DNA of 64,000 nucleotides. It comes from Paenibacillus sp. cl123. Lineage in GTDB: Bacteria; Bacillota; Bacilli; Paenibacillales; NBRC-103111. The notes under the pieces were generated by a model. The model had not been told where the DNA came from. It ran no database searches and was given only the letters and a program-made list of their open reading frames with translations. This document shows positions 26,126 to 34,804 of this stretch, piece by piece. Within the stretch, counting starts at the first letter, position 1; each line of letters begins with the position of its first letter. The position numbers and the translations under genes were made by a program. The stretch is from contig NZ_FMYY01000003.1 of assembly GCF_900101595.1 (NCBI RefSeq), positions 62,001-126,000 of the forward strand, in the 5' to 3' direction.

Positions 26126-28243
26126 ATGGGAGAATTGCAGCTTGCGTTGCGCACATATGGCCGGCGGACGGCCACTCGGCTGCCTTTGCTGCTTTGGGCT
26201 GTGTGGATTGTTGTTTTGGTAGAGGTGCTCAGCCGCGGCCAATGGGGAGAATCGCTGGGCTGGACCTTTACCGCGATTCCTGTCCTCGGGCTAAACGCGC
26301 TGGTCGTGCTGGGGCTGCTGCTGCTGCTGACAGCCATAACAGCCAGCGTACGCATCTCGTTTTGGCTGGTATCCAGCGTTTGTCTGGGCTTCGGTCTGGT
26401 CAGCGGGGTTAAGCTCAGCATTCTGGGCGTACCCTTTCTGCCGTGGGATTTGCTGCTAACGAGCGAGACGCAGGATATGACGCAGTATATTAGCGGCATT
26501 TTTAATTTTACGATCATATCCGGCTTTATCGCTTTTGTAGTCATCAGTATTGTGCTGCTTTACAAGCTCCCGCGCCTGGTTCTCCGTCTGGGCTGGAAGC
26601 ACCGGATTACGATGGGGCTCGTATCCGCCTTGCTGCTCGTAGCAATTTACAACGATGGGGCCGTCAACTTGAAGCGGCTCGTGAACGTTCAGAATATCGC
26701 CTGGGATCAGACCGAGAATGTGAGAACAAACGGCTTTCTGCTGACAACGATGATGAATATCAAATATTTGTTCTTGAGCGAGCCCGGCGGGTATGACGAG
26801 AAGTCGATCCGTGCGCTGGCTTCCTCGGCTCCGCCGGCTGTCACCCAGGCTGCCGATGTCAAGCCGAATATTATCGTTGTGCTGAGCGAATCGTTCTGGG
26901 ATCCGACCCAGATCAAGGGTCTGAGCTTCAGCCGCGACCCGATTCCGTTCTACCATGAGCTTGCCTCCAAATACTCGAGCGGCACGATGTTGTCCCCGCA
27001 GTATGGAGGCGGGACGGCCAATGTCGAGTTCGAGGTGCTGACCGGCAACTCGATGCGTTTCCTGCCGCAAGGCTCTACGCCGTACAATCAATATATCGAT
27101 AAAGGCATCGACTCGCTGGCCAGTATTTTGGCCCGCCAAGGGTACACGTCAACGGCGATCAATCCGTTTCACAGCTGGTTTTACAACAGCAAGAGCGTCT
27201 ATCAGAACTTCGGTTTTTCCAAATATATTTCTCAGGAATTTTTTGTTCCCGATTATGAAGGACCGTATTTGGCAGACCGCGGCGTAGCCAAGGAAATTAT
27301 CCAGGCCAGCGAAGCGTCCTCGGGCACTGACTTTATTTTTGCCAATACGATGGAGAATCATTATCATTATTACCCGGGGAAGTTTAAGGAAAACACAATC
27401 GAGGTGACAGGGGTAACCGGAGAGGCGAAGGGGATGTTCGAGACGCTGGCCCAAGGGCTGACCGGCGCGGACAATATGCTCAAAAGCCTCGTGACGCACT
27501 ACGAGCAAAGCAAGGAGCCTACGATCATCGTGTTTTTCGGCGATCATCTGCCGAGCCTTGGGGATGATTATCAGGCTTATAAGGATAGCGGGTACTTGCT
27601 CCCGGATGATCCGGACTTTCTGAATAAAATTCATCGCGTGCCCGTGCTCGTGTGGAACAACTATTTGCCGGAGCATCAGGATAAGCTGGACATGAGTCCG
27701 TCCTTCCTGGGGCCTTATGCGCTGAAGCTGGCTGGGCTTGAAGGATCTTATTATACGGATTATTTGAATCAGCTGGCACAGACGACCCCCGTTATTCCTC
27801 CGAAAAATATGTACGCACAGCTGGGAATTTCCGAGGAAAGCCTCAGCGGCTACGAAAAGCTGCAATACGATATTTTATTCGGCAAGCAGTATGCTTATAA
27901 AGATCGTCAGCTGGCAATCAAAGATCCGAATTACGTGATCGGACCCGGCCGGCTGGAAGTTGATCATGTCAAGCTGGCCGAAGTGGGGAGCGACCGTGTG
28001 ATCACGGTGGAAGGCCGGAATCTGCCGGCACAAGGAATCGTTCAAATCAACGGCACGCCCGTCCAAACGGAGCGGAACGCTTATGGCCAGTTGACGGCGA
28101 CGGTCAAGCAGGAGACGCTCGGCCAACTGCCCTGCAAGGTGGAGGTCATCGTCAAGGATTCCAAGGATAAGATCGTAGTCCGGTCCAATACGTACGCCTA
28201 CGACCAGCCGGCGAGCATCGCTGCGGATGCTTCCGTGCAATAG
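26126..28243 (+). CDS. LTA-synthase-family sulfatase (phosphoglycerol transferase) with extra C-terminal domain
   Basis: A 705-residue membrane enzyme. About five N-terminal helices (residues 20-190) anchor an extracellular sulfatase-fold domain (about 245-560). Motifs are NIIVVLSESFWDP, GGGTANVEFEVLTGNS (the Thr here is at the position of the LtaS nucleophile) and FFGDHLPSLGDD. Family members polymerise glycerol phosphate on lipid anchors or modify other envelope glycans. Residues about 600-695 form an extra beta-rich domain (DHVKLAEVGSDRVITVEGRN) of Ig/IPT-like appearance that LtaS lacks. ATG 26126 has GGGGAA upstream; TTG 26111 is less likely. Confidence 0.87.
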   Translation: MGELQLALRTYGRRTATRLPLLLWAVWIVVLVEVLSRGQWGESLGWTFTAIPVLGLNALVVLGLLLLLTAITASVRISFWLVSSVCLGFGLVSGVKLSILGVPFLPWDLLLTSETQDMTQYISGIFNFTIISGFIAFVVISIVLLYKLPRLVLRLGWKHRITMGLVSALLLVAIYNDGAVNLKRLVNVQNIAWDQTENVRTNGFLLTTMMNIKYLFLSEPGGYDEKSIRALASSAPPAVTQAADVKPNIIVVLSESFWDPTQIKGLSFSRDPIPFYHELASKYSSGTMLSPQYGGGTANVEFEVLTGNSMRFLPQGSTPYNQYIDKGIDSLASILARQGYTSTAINPFHSWFYNSKSVYQNFGFSKYISQEFFVPDYEGPYLADRGVAKEIIQASEASSGTDFIFANTMENHYHYYPGKFKENTIEVTGVTGEAKGMFETLAQGLTGADNMLKSLVTHYEQSKEPTIIVFFGDHLPSLGDDYQAYKDSGYLLPDDPDFLNKIHRVPVLVWNNYLPEHQDKLDMSPSFLGPYALKLAGLEGSYYTDYLNQLAQTTPVIPPKNMYAQLGISEESLSGYEKLQYDILFGKQYAYKDRQLAIKDPNYVIGPGRLEVDHVKLAEVGSDRVITVEGRNLPAQGIVQINGTPVQTERNAYGQLTATVKQETLGQLPCKVEVIVKDSKDKIVVRSNTYAYDQPASIAADASVQ

Positions 28244-28282
28244 CGCGGTGCATCCGCCAGGCGGCCTCTGCGGCGGAAATGC

Positions 28283-28318
28283 AAAAGAAGCCTCACCGGT
28301 TAACGGGAGGCTTCTTTT
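28283..28318. terminator. Terminator of the LTA-synthase-like gene
   Basis: 12-bp stem AAAAGAAGCCTC/GAGGCTTCTTTT with an inner CCG/CGG pair. It has an A-tract before and a T-tract after, so it can act in both directions. The rest of the 28244-28569 gap holds nothing I can support. Confidence 0.85.
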
Positions 28319-28569
28319 GTATGCTGCGCTGACTTTTGACTCTGGCTTGGCTTCCGTTTGCTGCCAAGAGGAGGGGAGCAGTTATGCCAGGAAGGCGATC
28401 TTTTGGGTATTATCCCTTTGGCTCAGGTCAAGGGACGGGCCGATGGGAAGTAGCGCTTTTGCTAAGCTGTGGGAAGCGAGAAGGCGCTGTGCGGGACTTT
28501 CACACCGCGCGCGCAACCCCTTCTTGCCTTGGGGCGACTCCCCCTTGCCTGTGCCAAACTTTCCTTCAG

Positions 28570-28926
28570 CTACAGCAGCTTGAAGCTGCCGACGACTTGC
28601 CGAAGCTCTTCCTTGTCGGCGGGCGGCAGGACGACGACCGTCAGCGATCCGCTTGGAATTTCGGTATGCCCGGCGTCCCGGATGGACAAGTAGCCTTCGC
28701 CGCTTAACCGGAGAAGGTCGGCTTCGGTGCCTTGCAGCACAATTTTCTTTTGCCCGGCGTTCAGCCAGGCTTGGAAGACGGCATGCGAGGATTTGTCGTT
28801 CAGCAGGCAGTGCAAGGTCATGGTTGTAGCTGCGTGAGCGACTTGAGCGGCGATTTTGCCGGGCGACATGCCCAGCTCGGTGTTGACGATGTAGTATTGA
28901 ACGATATCCCGGGTTGGTGCGGTCAT
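28570..28926 (-). CDS. Peptidyl-tRNA hydrolase 2 (archaeal/eukaryotic-type) domain protein
   Basis: A 118-residue single-domain protein. The signature GKIAAQVAHAATT matches the Pth2 motif GKxAAQxxHA. The C-terminal half (IVLQGTEADLL; TVVVLPPADKEEL) follows the Pth2 fold. Pth2 releases tRNA from peptidyl-tRNA and is typical of archaea and eukaryotes, while bacteria normally rely on the unrelated Pth. ATG 28926 has AAGGAGG upstream; the frame continues to 28953 without a better start. Activity is inferred. Confidence 0.8.
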   Translation of the reverse strand: MTAPTRDIVQYYIVNTELGMSPGKIAAQVAHAATTMTLHCLLNDKSSHAVFQAWLNAGQKKIVLQGTEADLLRLSGEGYLSIRDAGHTEIPSGSLTVVVLPPADKEELRQVVGSFKLL

Positions 28927-29066
28927 GCGTACAGCCTCCTTCCTTTGTTTCATTTATATGCAGGCCCTTCGGGAAAAAGTCGGCTTGTCCAATTGGATGT
29001 TATTCGCCTGGGCGTATTGTTAGCTCGTCGTCCAGGATGAAGCGGCTGGTGGTATAGTGCATACGC

Positions 29067-29102
29067 GAATCCCCCGTTCGGCATCGTCCGAACGGGGGAT
29101 TC
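29067..29102 (-). terminator. Terminator of pdxK
   Basis: Perfect 15-bp stem GAATCCCCCGTTCGG/CCGAACGGGGGATTC with a six-base loop, immediately after the pdxK stop on the minus strand. Confidence 0.8.
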
Positions 29103-29108
29103 AGCGGA

Positions 29109-29918
29109 TTAGGCATGATGCCGGTAGGCGGAATGCATCGTCGGCCCGACAAATTGATTGATCGGGAAGCCGTGCTGGATCGCCAGGGTAATAAAGGCTT
29201 TGGCTGTCCGTACAGCATCCGTGATCGCAGCGCCCTTGGCGAGCTCGGCAGCGATCGCAGCGGAGTAGGTGCAGCCCGCTCCATGCGTATAGCCGGTCTC
29301 AAGCTTGTCCGCCTCGAACAGCTCATAGCTGCTTCCATCGTACAGCAGGTCGACCGCCTTCGGATAATCGAGCTTACCACCTCCTTTGATCAGAACGTAC
29401 CGGACGCCGGTCTGATGGATAAGCCGCGCCGCTTCCTTCATATCCTCCAGCGTTGCGATGGGCGCCCGGCCGGCCAGCTGGGCCGCCTCGAACAGGTTCG
29501 GCGTAACGATGTCGGTAACCGGCAGCAGCAGCTCGCGCATGGCGATGCCCGTCTCGGGATGAAGCGCTTCATCATTGCCTTTGCAGATCATCACGGGGTC
29601 TACGACGACGTTCGGCAGCTTGCGGCTGCGGATCGTATCCGCCACCAGCTCGATCAGTTCCACGGAGCCGAGCATGCCCGTTTTCAGAGCGTCAATGCCG
29701 ATGCCGTCCAGCACGGTATGCAGCTGCTCCTGAACGGTTGCCAGAGAAATCGGATGGACTCCGTGCGACCAGGCATTGTCCGGGTCCATCGTCACGATCG
29801 TTGTCAGGACGGTCATGCCGTATACATCCCGCTCCTGGAAAGTTTTCAGGTCAGCCTGTATGCCTGCGCCTCCGCTTGTATCGGAGCCTGCAATGGTAAG
29901 TGCTTTGCGTATGCTCAT
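29109..29918 (-). CDS. pdxK: Pyridoxal/hydroxymethylpyrimidine kinase PdxK (ThiD-like)
   Basis: A 269-residue ribokinase-fold kinase, nearly colinear with the B. subtilis protein once called ThiD and later shown to be a pyridoxal kinase. The N-terminus is KALTIAGSDTSGGAGIQADLK. The active-site loop THGAGCTYSAA carries Cys216, typical of the Cys-dependent pyridoxal kinase group. The enzyme would phosphorylate pyridoxal, pyridoxine or HMP. A ThiD role in thiamin synthesis remains possible, but no thiamin genes are nearby. It is divergent from lplJ. Confidence 0.87.
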   Translation of the reverse strand: MSIRKALTIAGSDTSGGAGIQADLKTFQERDVYGMTVLTTIVTMDPDNAWSHGVHPISLATVQEQLHTVLDGIGIDALKTGMLGSVELIELVADTIRSRKLPNVVVDPVMICKGNDEALHPETGIAMRELLLPVTDIVTPNLFEAAQLAGRAPIATLEDMKEAARLIHQTGVRYVLIKGGGKLDYPKAVDLLYDGSSYELFEADKLETGYTHGAGCTYSAAIAAELAKGAAITDAVRTAKAFITLAIQHGFPINQFVGPTMHSAYRHHA

Positions 29919-30053
29919 TTTTCGTCCTCCAACTAAAAAGAATCAGTCACATTTCGGGCAGCTTTTCTCATTATAGCATACTCGGGCGGTTTCGGAATTA
30001 GTGAGGTTTCGTGGTACACTGGTTACAACACTATAGGTTAAGGAGCTTATGCC

Positions 30054-31043
30054 ATGCTGTTTATCGATAACCGGAATATCCACGATCCGTCCTTGAATCT
30101 GGCCTTGGAGGAGTATGCGCTGCGTCAGCTGCCTGCCGAGCATGATTACCTGCTGTTCTATGTGAACGAGCCTTCGATCATCATTGGCAAAAATCAAAAT
30201 ACGGCCGAGGAAATCAATCGGGACTATGTCGAGCGTAACGGCATTCATGTGGTTCGCAGACTGTCCGGCGGCGGCGCTGTCTATCATGATCATGGCAATC
30301 TGAATTACAGCTTTATCACGAGAGATGACGGAGCATCGTTTCATAATTACCGCAAATTCACCGAGCCGGTCATTGCCGCGCTGCAGAAGCTTGGCGTCCA
30401 AGCGGAACTGACCGGACGCAACGATATTCAAGTCGGCGAACGAAAAATATCCGGCAACGCCCAATTCGCCACCCGCGGACGGATGTTCACCCACGGCACC
30501 TTGCTGTTCGACTCCCGCATGGAAAACGTGGCTGCGGCGCTGAATGTGAATCCTGAGAAAATGAAGTCAAAGGGCGTAAAATCGGTCCGCAGCCGGGTGG
30601 CCAATATCAAGGAATTTCTGGCAGAGCCGCTTACGATGGAGCAGTTCAAGGCGCATCTACTTGCCTCCCTCTTTTCAGGGGAAGCAGTCGACGAATATAA
30701 GCTGACGAGTGCGGACTGGGAAGCCGTACATAAGCTGGCCGATACGAGATACCGCACCTGGGAGTGGAATTACGGCAGCTCTCCCGCATTTAACGTCCGG
30801 CATACGAAACGGCTGCCGGCCGGTACATTCGATATTCGTCTGCAGGTTGAGGGCGGCATTATCCGGGAGGCAGCGGTATACGGAGACTTTTTCGGGCAGC
30901 GGGATGCCTCCGAATTTGTGGACAAGCTGATCGGTCTCCGCTTCGAAACCTCGGCAGTTAGAGAAGTTCTTCGCCAGTCGGAGCTTCAGGCTTATTTCGG
31001 GCCGGTGACGGAGGAGGAGTTGCTGGAGCTGTTGCTAGGCTAA
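30054..31043 (+). CDS. lplJ: Lipoate--protein ligase LplJ
   Basis: A 329-residue lipoate ligase matching B. subtilis LplJ (331 residues) along its length. It adenylates free lipoate and attaches it to E2 subunits and GcvH. Motifs are RRLSGGGAVYHD (lipoyl-AMP binding), NDIQVGERKISGNAQ, and the SKGVKSVRSRVANI segment. A C-terminal LplA-type accessory domain is present. AAGGAGC lies upstream of the ATG. Confidence 0.92.
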   Translation: MLFIDNRNIHDPSLNLALEEYALRQLPAEHDYLLFYVNEPSIIIGKNQNTAEEINRDYVERNGIHVVRRLSGGGAVYHDHGNLNYSFITRDDGASFHNYRKFTEPVIAALQKLGVQAELTGRNDIQVGERKISGNAQFATRGRMFTHGTLLFDSRMENVAAALNVNPEKMKSKGVKSVRSRVANIKEFLAEPLTMEQFKAHLLASLFSGEAVDEYKLTSADWEAVHKLADTRYRTWEWNYGSSPAFNVRHTKRLPAGTFDIRLQVEGGIIREAAVYGDFFGQRDASEFVDKLIGLRFETSAVREVLRQSELQAYFGPVTEEELLELLLG

Positions 31044-31480
31044 TAGAGCAGCAGCTTCGTGACGATGTATCGGAAGCCTCTGCAGCGACGTGTCAGCGAG
31101 CGCGATGAAACCAGTCAACCCAGCCTTGCAGGGACAAGAACCTGAAGAAGGAGCGGAACCTGAGGCTCCTTCATGCAGCAAAAGCAAAAGCAAAAGCTGG
31201 AGTGGCAGCAGCTTGCGGTACGTATGAAACAGCATGCGCCGCTGAAGCGTACCAATGCCATTTCCAGTGGCGCTTAAGCTGTACATCCCTATGCCTATGC
31301 CCGCTGGACGGGAAGGGGGCCACCGGGCGGAAGATGGCCCTTCCTCTTTGTTCACTATGCCGAGTTATATAAAATCATTGACAACGGTTTCAATCAATGA
31401 GAAAATGAACGCGCGTACATAATGGCGAAAATGCTTCATACGACAGCAAACTCAGCTTAAATTCCGGGAGGTATGGCTTC
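31044..31480. other. 437-bp intergenic region with hairpin, short repeat and operator-like site
   Basis: Contains a GAAGGAGC/GCTCCTTC hairpin at 31147-31172 without a U-tract, a short AGCAAA-type repeat at 31178-31197, and the operator/promoter region listed at 31378-31406. I see no coding capacity with a ribosome binding site. Confidence 0.6.
31378..31406 (+). promoter_or_regulatory. LacI/CcpA-like operator overlapping a -35 element
   Basis: TTGACAACGGTTTCA (31378-31392) is palindromic around the central CG and agrees with the CcpA cre consensus at all but one position. Its first six bases are a perfect -35 (TTGACA), with GAAAAT 17 bp downstream as a possible -10. A repressor bound here would block transcription of the oxidoreductase-ThuA-oxidoreductase cluster. 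No LacI gene is adjacent, so CcpA is the simplest candidate. Confidence 0.5.
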
Positions 31481-32647
31481 ATGAATGAAAAGCGTGTTTC
31501 GATCGGTATGGTCGGCTACAAATTTATGGGGAAGGCGCATAGCCATGCGTATCGTGACCTGCCGATGTTTTTTCCGGGGGCGCCCGCACCGGTTATGACA
31601 GCGATCTGCGGACGCAGCGTGCAGGGAGTCGCCAGGGCAGCCAAGCAGTACGGATGGGATGGCTATGTGACGGACTGGAGGGAACTGCTGGAGCGGGACG
31701 ACATCGATCTGATCGATATCAATGCGCCCAGCGACGCTCATAAGGAGATCGCGCTGGCGGCCGCCAAGGCGGGCAAGCATCTGTTCTGCGAAAAGCCCTT
31801 GGCACTGACGCTTGCCGACAGCCGCGAGATGCTGAAGGCGGCCGAAGCGGCGGGTGTCAAGCATATGATCGGCTTCAACTACCGGTTCGCCCCGGCGGTG
31901 CAGCTCGCCAAGAAGCTGGTGACGGAAGGGCGGCTTGGCCGTATTTATCATTTCCGCGCCTGGTTCCTTCAGGACTGGATCGTGGACCCGGAATTCCCGC
32001 TCGTCTGGCGTTTGCAGAAAGAGGTGGCAGGCTCAGGCTCTCATGGAGATTTGGGCGCGCATCTGATCGACCTGGCTCATTTTCTGGTCGGGGAGCTGTC
32101 CGAGGTGATCGGCATGAGCGAAACCTTTGTGAAAGAGCGTCCGCTGCCGGAAAGCATGGAGGGGCTGAGCGCCAAAGGAAGCAAGGATGCTCCGCGCGGC
32201 CAGGTCACCGTGGACGATGCCACGCTTTTTCTGGCGAGATTTGCCTCGGGCGCGCTGGGCAGCTTCGAAGCGACCCGGTTCGCGCCAGGCCACCGCTGCA
32301 CGAATTCATTTGAGATTAACGGCAGCAAGGGCAGTGTGAAGTTTGACTTTGAACGGATGAACGAGCTTCAGGTGTATTTCACGGAGGATGGAGAGGATGT
32401 GCAGGGCTTCCGCCGTGTATTGGCGACCGATCCGGCCCATGCGTACAGCGATGCCTGGTGGCCTCCCGGCCATACGATCGGCTATGAGCATACGTTTATC
32501 CATGAGGTGCTGGAGCTGATGCAGGCGTTCGAGGAAAATCGTCAGCCGGTGCCGAACTTTACGGACGGGGTCAAATGTCAGCAGGTGCTGGAGGCGGTCG
32601 AGCTGTCCGTTCGGGAGCGCCGCTGGGTGCGGGTCGACGAGCTATAG
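31481..32647 (+). CDS. Gfo/Idh/MocA-family oxidoreductase
   Basis: A 388-residue NAD(P)-dependent sugar or polyol dehydrogenase. The N-terminal Rossmann motif GMVGYKFMGKAHSHA is of the GxxGxxxxGxAH subtype. EKP at 104-106 supplies the conserved lysine. GSHGDLGAHLIDLAHFLVGE holds the catalytic Asp/His region. GGGAGG lies nine bases before the ATG. It is the first gene of a cluster with a ThuA-like gene and a second Gfo/Idh/MocA gene, pointing to oxidation of a sugar, disaccharide or cyclitol. Substrate unknown. Confidence 0.85.
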   Translation: MNEKRVSIGMVGYKFMGKAHSHAYRDLPMFFPGAPAPVMTAICGRSVQGVARAAKQYGWDGYVTDWRELLERDDIDLIDINAPSDAHKEIALAAAKAGKHLFCEKPLALTLADSREMLKAAEAAGVKHMIGFNYRFAPAVQLAKKLVTEGRLGRIYHFRAWFLQDWIVDPEFPLVWRLQKEVAGSGSHGDLGAHLIDLAHFLVGELSEVIGMSETFVKERPLPESMEGLSAKGSKDAPRGQVTVDDATLFLARFASGALGSFEATRFAPGHRCTNSFEINGSKGSVKFDFERMNELQVYFTEDGEDVQGFRRVLATDPAHAYSDAWWPPGHTIGYEHTFIHEVLELMQAFEENRQPVPNFTDGVKCQQVLEAVELSVRERRWVRVDEL

Positions 32648-32786
32648 CTTGGCGGATGGGGGCAGCGGAGCAGTAGAAAAGGCAGCGCAGCAAGCAGGGG
32701 GAAGTAGCAGGGGGAAAAGCAAGGCGATCCGGGAAATTTCCGGAGCTCGCGGCTGGATACGGTAAACTGGAGCGGAGGGATTCGGG

Positions 32787-33515
32787 ATGAAAAAAGCGTT
32801 GATCGTATGGGGAGGCTGGAGCGGGCATGAGCCGGAGCTCGTGGCCGGGCTGCTGAGCGGCTTGCTGCAGGAGTCGGGTTTTGAGATTGAAATTTCGCCT
32901 ACACTGGAAGCGTTTGCTGACAAGGAGAAACTGCTGGCACTCGATCTGATCGTACCGATCTGGACGATGGGGGACATACGAGGAGAGCTGGTCCGCAATG
33001 TGTCCGAGGCTGTTCAAGCCGGGGTTGGCCTGGCGGGCTGCCATGGGGGGATGTGCGATGCCTTCCGCTCGAACGTGGACTGGCAGTTTATGACGGGAGG
33101 CAACTGGGTGGCTCATCCCGGCAACGACGGAGTCGAGTATGTCGTGCAGGTTCCGGACGAGGAAAATTCCATCCTTCGGGGGATCGGGGATTTCCGCGTG
33201 CGCACCGAGCAGTATTATTTGCATGTCGATCCGGCGGTTGAGGTGCTGGCAACCACACGCTTTCCCTTGGCGCCCGGTCCTCACAGCCTGAACAAGCCGG
33301 TCGATATGCCCGTCGCTTGGACGAAGCGCTGGGGAGTGGGCCGCGTCTACTATTGCTCGCTGGGCCATCATGCCGATGTGCTGGAAATTCCTCAAGCCAA
33401 GGAAATGATGCGCCGGGGCTTGCTATGGGCGGCGGAGGGCAAGAAGCTCGCGCAGGAGCAGCAAGAGTCTGCAGGGACGGGAGATTATACGGGAATGGGC
33501 GACAGTATCGTGTAG
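32787..33515 (+). CDS. ThuA-domain protein (trehalose-utilization/glutamine-amidotransferase-like)
   Basis: A 242-residue ThuA-like protein with the class I glutamine-amidotransferase-like fold: KKALIVWGGWSGHEPE at the start, GLAGCHGGMCDAF at the position of the nucleophile elbow, and YYCSLGHHADVLE near the end. In rhizobia ThuA acts with the Gfo/Idh protein ThuB in use of trehalose and related disaccharides through 3-keto intermediates. Here too it is flanked by Gfo/Idh genes. The C-terminal 25 residues are polar and probably disordered. Confidence 0.8.
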   Translation: MKKALIVWGGWSGHEPELVAGLLSGLLQESGFEIEISPTLEAFADKEKLLALDLIVPIWTMGDIRGELVRNVSEAVQAGVGLAGCHGGMCDAFRSNVDWQFMTGGNWVAHPGNDGVEYVVQVPDEENSILRGIGDFRVRTEQYYLHVDPAVEVLATTRFPLAPGPHSLNKPVDMPVAWTKRWGVGRVYYCSLGHHADVLEIPQAKEMMRRGLLWAAEGKKLAQEQQESAGTGDYTGMGDSIV

Positions 33516-33547
33516 GCCTTGCCATAGTTGAGGAGGAGCAGTAGAAT

Positions 33548-34642
33548 ATGAGCAACCGAAAGATGAAAGCCGGGATTATCGGCTGCGGCAATATTAGCGG
33601 AATCTACTTGAAGAACGGCAGCCAATTCGGCAGCTATGAGATTGCAGCATGCGCGGATATCGATCTGCTGCGGGCTCAGGCCAAGGCGCAGGAGTACGGC
33701 ATTCGCGCTCTGACTGTGGAGGAGCTGCTGGCCGATCAGGAGATCGAGATCGTCATCAATCTGACAATCCCTGCGGTGCATGCCAAGGTGTGCCTTCAAG
33801 CGCTGGAAGCAGGCAAGCATGTGTATGTGGAGAAGCCGCTTGCCGTTACACGGGAAGACGGGCGCCGCATTTTGGAGCTTGCGGACAGCCGGGGGCTGCG
33901 GGTGGGCTGCGCTCCGGATACGTTCCTCGGCGGGGGCATTCAGACCTGCCGCCGGCTCATGGATGAAGGAGCCATCGGCGTGCCGGTTGCGGCTTCGGGC
34001 TTCATGATGTCTCGCGGCCATGAGCATTGGCATCCGGACCCGCAGTTCTATTATGAGCCGGGCGGAGGTCCTATGTTCGATATGGGGCCGTATTACTTGA
34101 CGGCGCTCGTCGCGCTGCTCGGCCCGATCCGCCGGGTTACCGGCGCGGCGCGCGTGTCCTTCGCGCAGCGAACCGTCAGCAGCAAGCCGAAGGCCGGAAC
34201 GGTTATTGAAGTGAAAACGCCGACTCATGTCGCGGGGGTGCTGGACTTTGCGGGTGGGGCGATCGGAACGCTTATCACCAGCTTTGATATTATGGGAGGC
34301 ACGGATCTGCCGCATATTGAGATTTACGGGAGCGCAGGCTCCCTGCGCGTGCCGGATCCCAACAGGTTCGGAGGTCCGGTCTATCTTCGTAAGCTAGGAG
34401 CCGGCGAATGGACCGAGGTTCCGCTTACCCACGGGTATGCCGACAACAACCGGGGCGTCGGCGTGGCCGACATGGCCGCTGCCATACGGGAGGGCAGGCC
34501 GCATAGAGCGAGCGGCGCGCTTGCTTATCACGTGCTGGATACTATGCACGGCTTCCATGAGGCGTCGGCCGAAGGCAGGCATGTAGAGCTGCAAAGCGCA
34601 TGCACGACGCCGGAGCCTCTGGCAGCCGATGCGAGGCTGTAG
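33548..34642 (+). CDS. Gfo/Idh/MocA-family oxidoreductase
   Basis: A 364-residue oxidoreductase with a canonical [10 protein letters not shown] dinucleotide-binding loop, EKP at 95-97 and [21 protein letters not shown] in the catalytic helix. GAGGAG precedes the ATG. It starts 32 bp after the ThuA-like gene and is followed by a strong terminator, so it is probably the last gene of the cluster. It belongs to a different subgroup from the 31481 enzyme, suggesting a different step or substrate. Confidence 0.87.
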   Translation: MSNRKMKAGIIGCGNISGIYLKNGSQFGSYEIAACADIDLLRAQAKAQEYGIRALTVEELLADQEIEIVINLTIPAVHAKVCLQALEAGKHVYVEKPLAVTREDGRRILELADSRGLRVGCAPDTFLGGGIQTCRRLMDEGAIGVPVAASGFMMSRGHEHWHPDPQFYYEPGGGPMFDMGPYYLTALVALLGPIRRVTGAARVSFAQRTVSSKPKAGTVIEVKTPTHVAGVLDFAGGAIGTLITSFDIMGGTDLPHIEIYGSAGSLRVPDPNRFGGPVYLRKLGAGEWTEVPLTHGYADNNRGVGVADMAAAIREGRPHRASGALAYHVLDTMHGFHEASAEGRHVELQSACTTPEPLAADARL

Positions 34643-34671
34643 GTTTGCCGGGCAACGGCTGCGTCATTGAG

Positions 34672-34714
34672 AAGACAGGCGGCAGGATGACTGACATCCT
34701 ATGCCGCCTGTCTT
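34672..34714. terminator. Terminator between the oxidoreductase cluster and xylR
   Basis: Perfect 13-bp stem AAGACAGGCGGCA/TGCCGCCTGTCTT with an inner GGATG/CATCC hairpin, followed by TTTGTTGT. It lies between convergent genes and could serve both. Confidence 0.85.
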
Positions 34715-34804
34715 TGTTGTACGGAATTGTAAGGCCGCAGGGCAGGAAGGGCGATCCCGCCCGATCCCGCAACCCGCTCGATGCAGGCTTCGGAAAGATA
34801 GCTC

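Noticed and set aside
31178-31197. AGCAAA short repeat as a functional element
   Set aside because: Only about three units, no conservation evidence, and a slippage origin is the simplest explanation.
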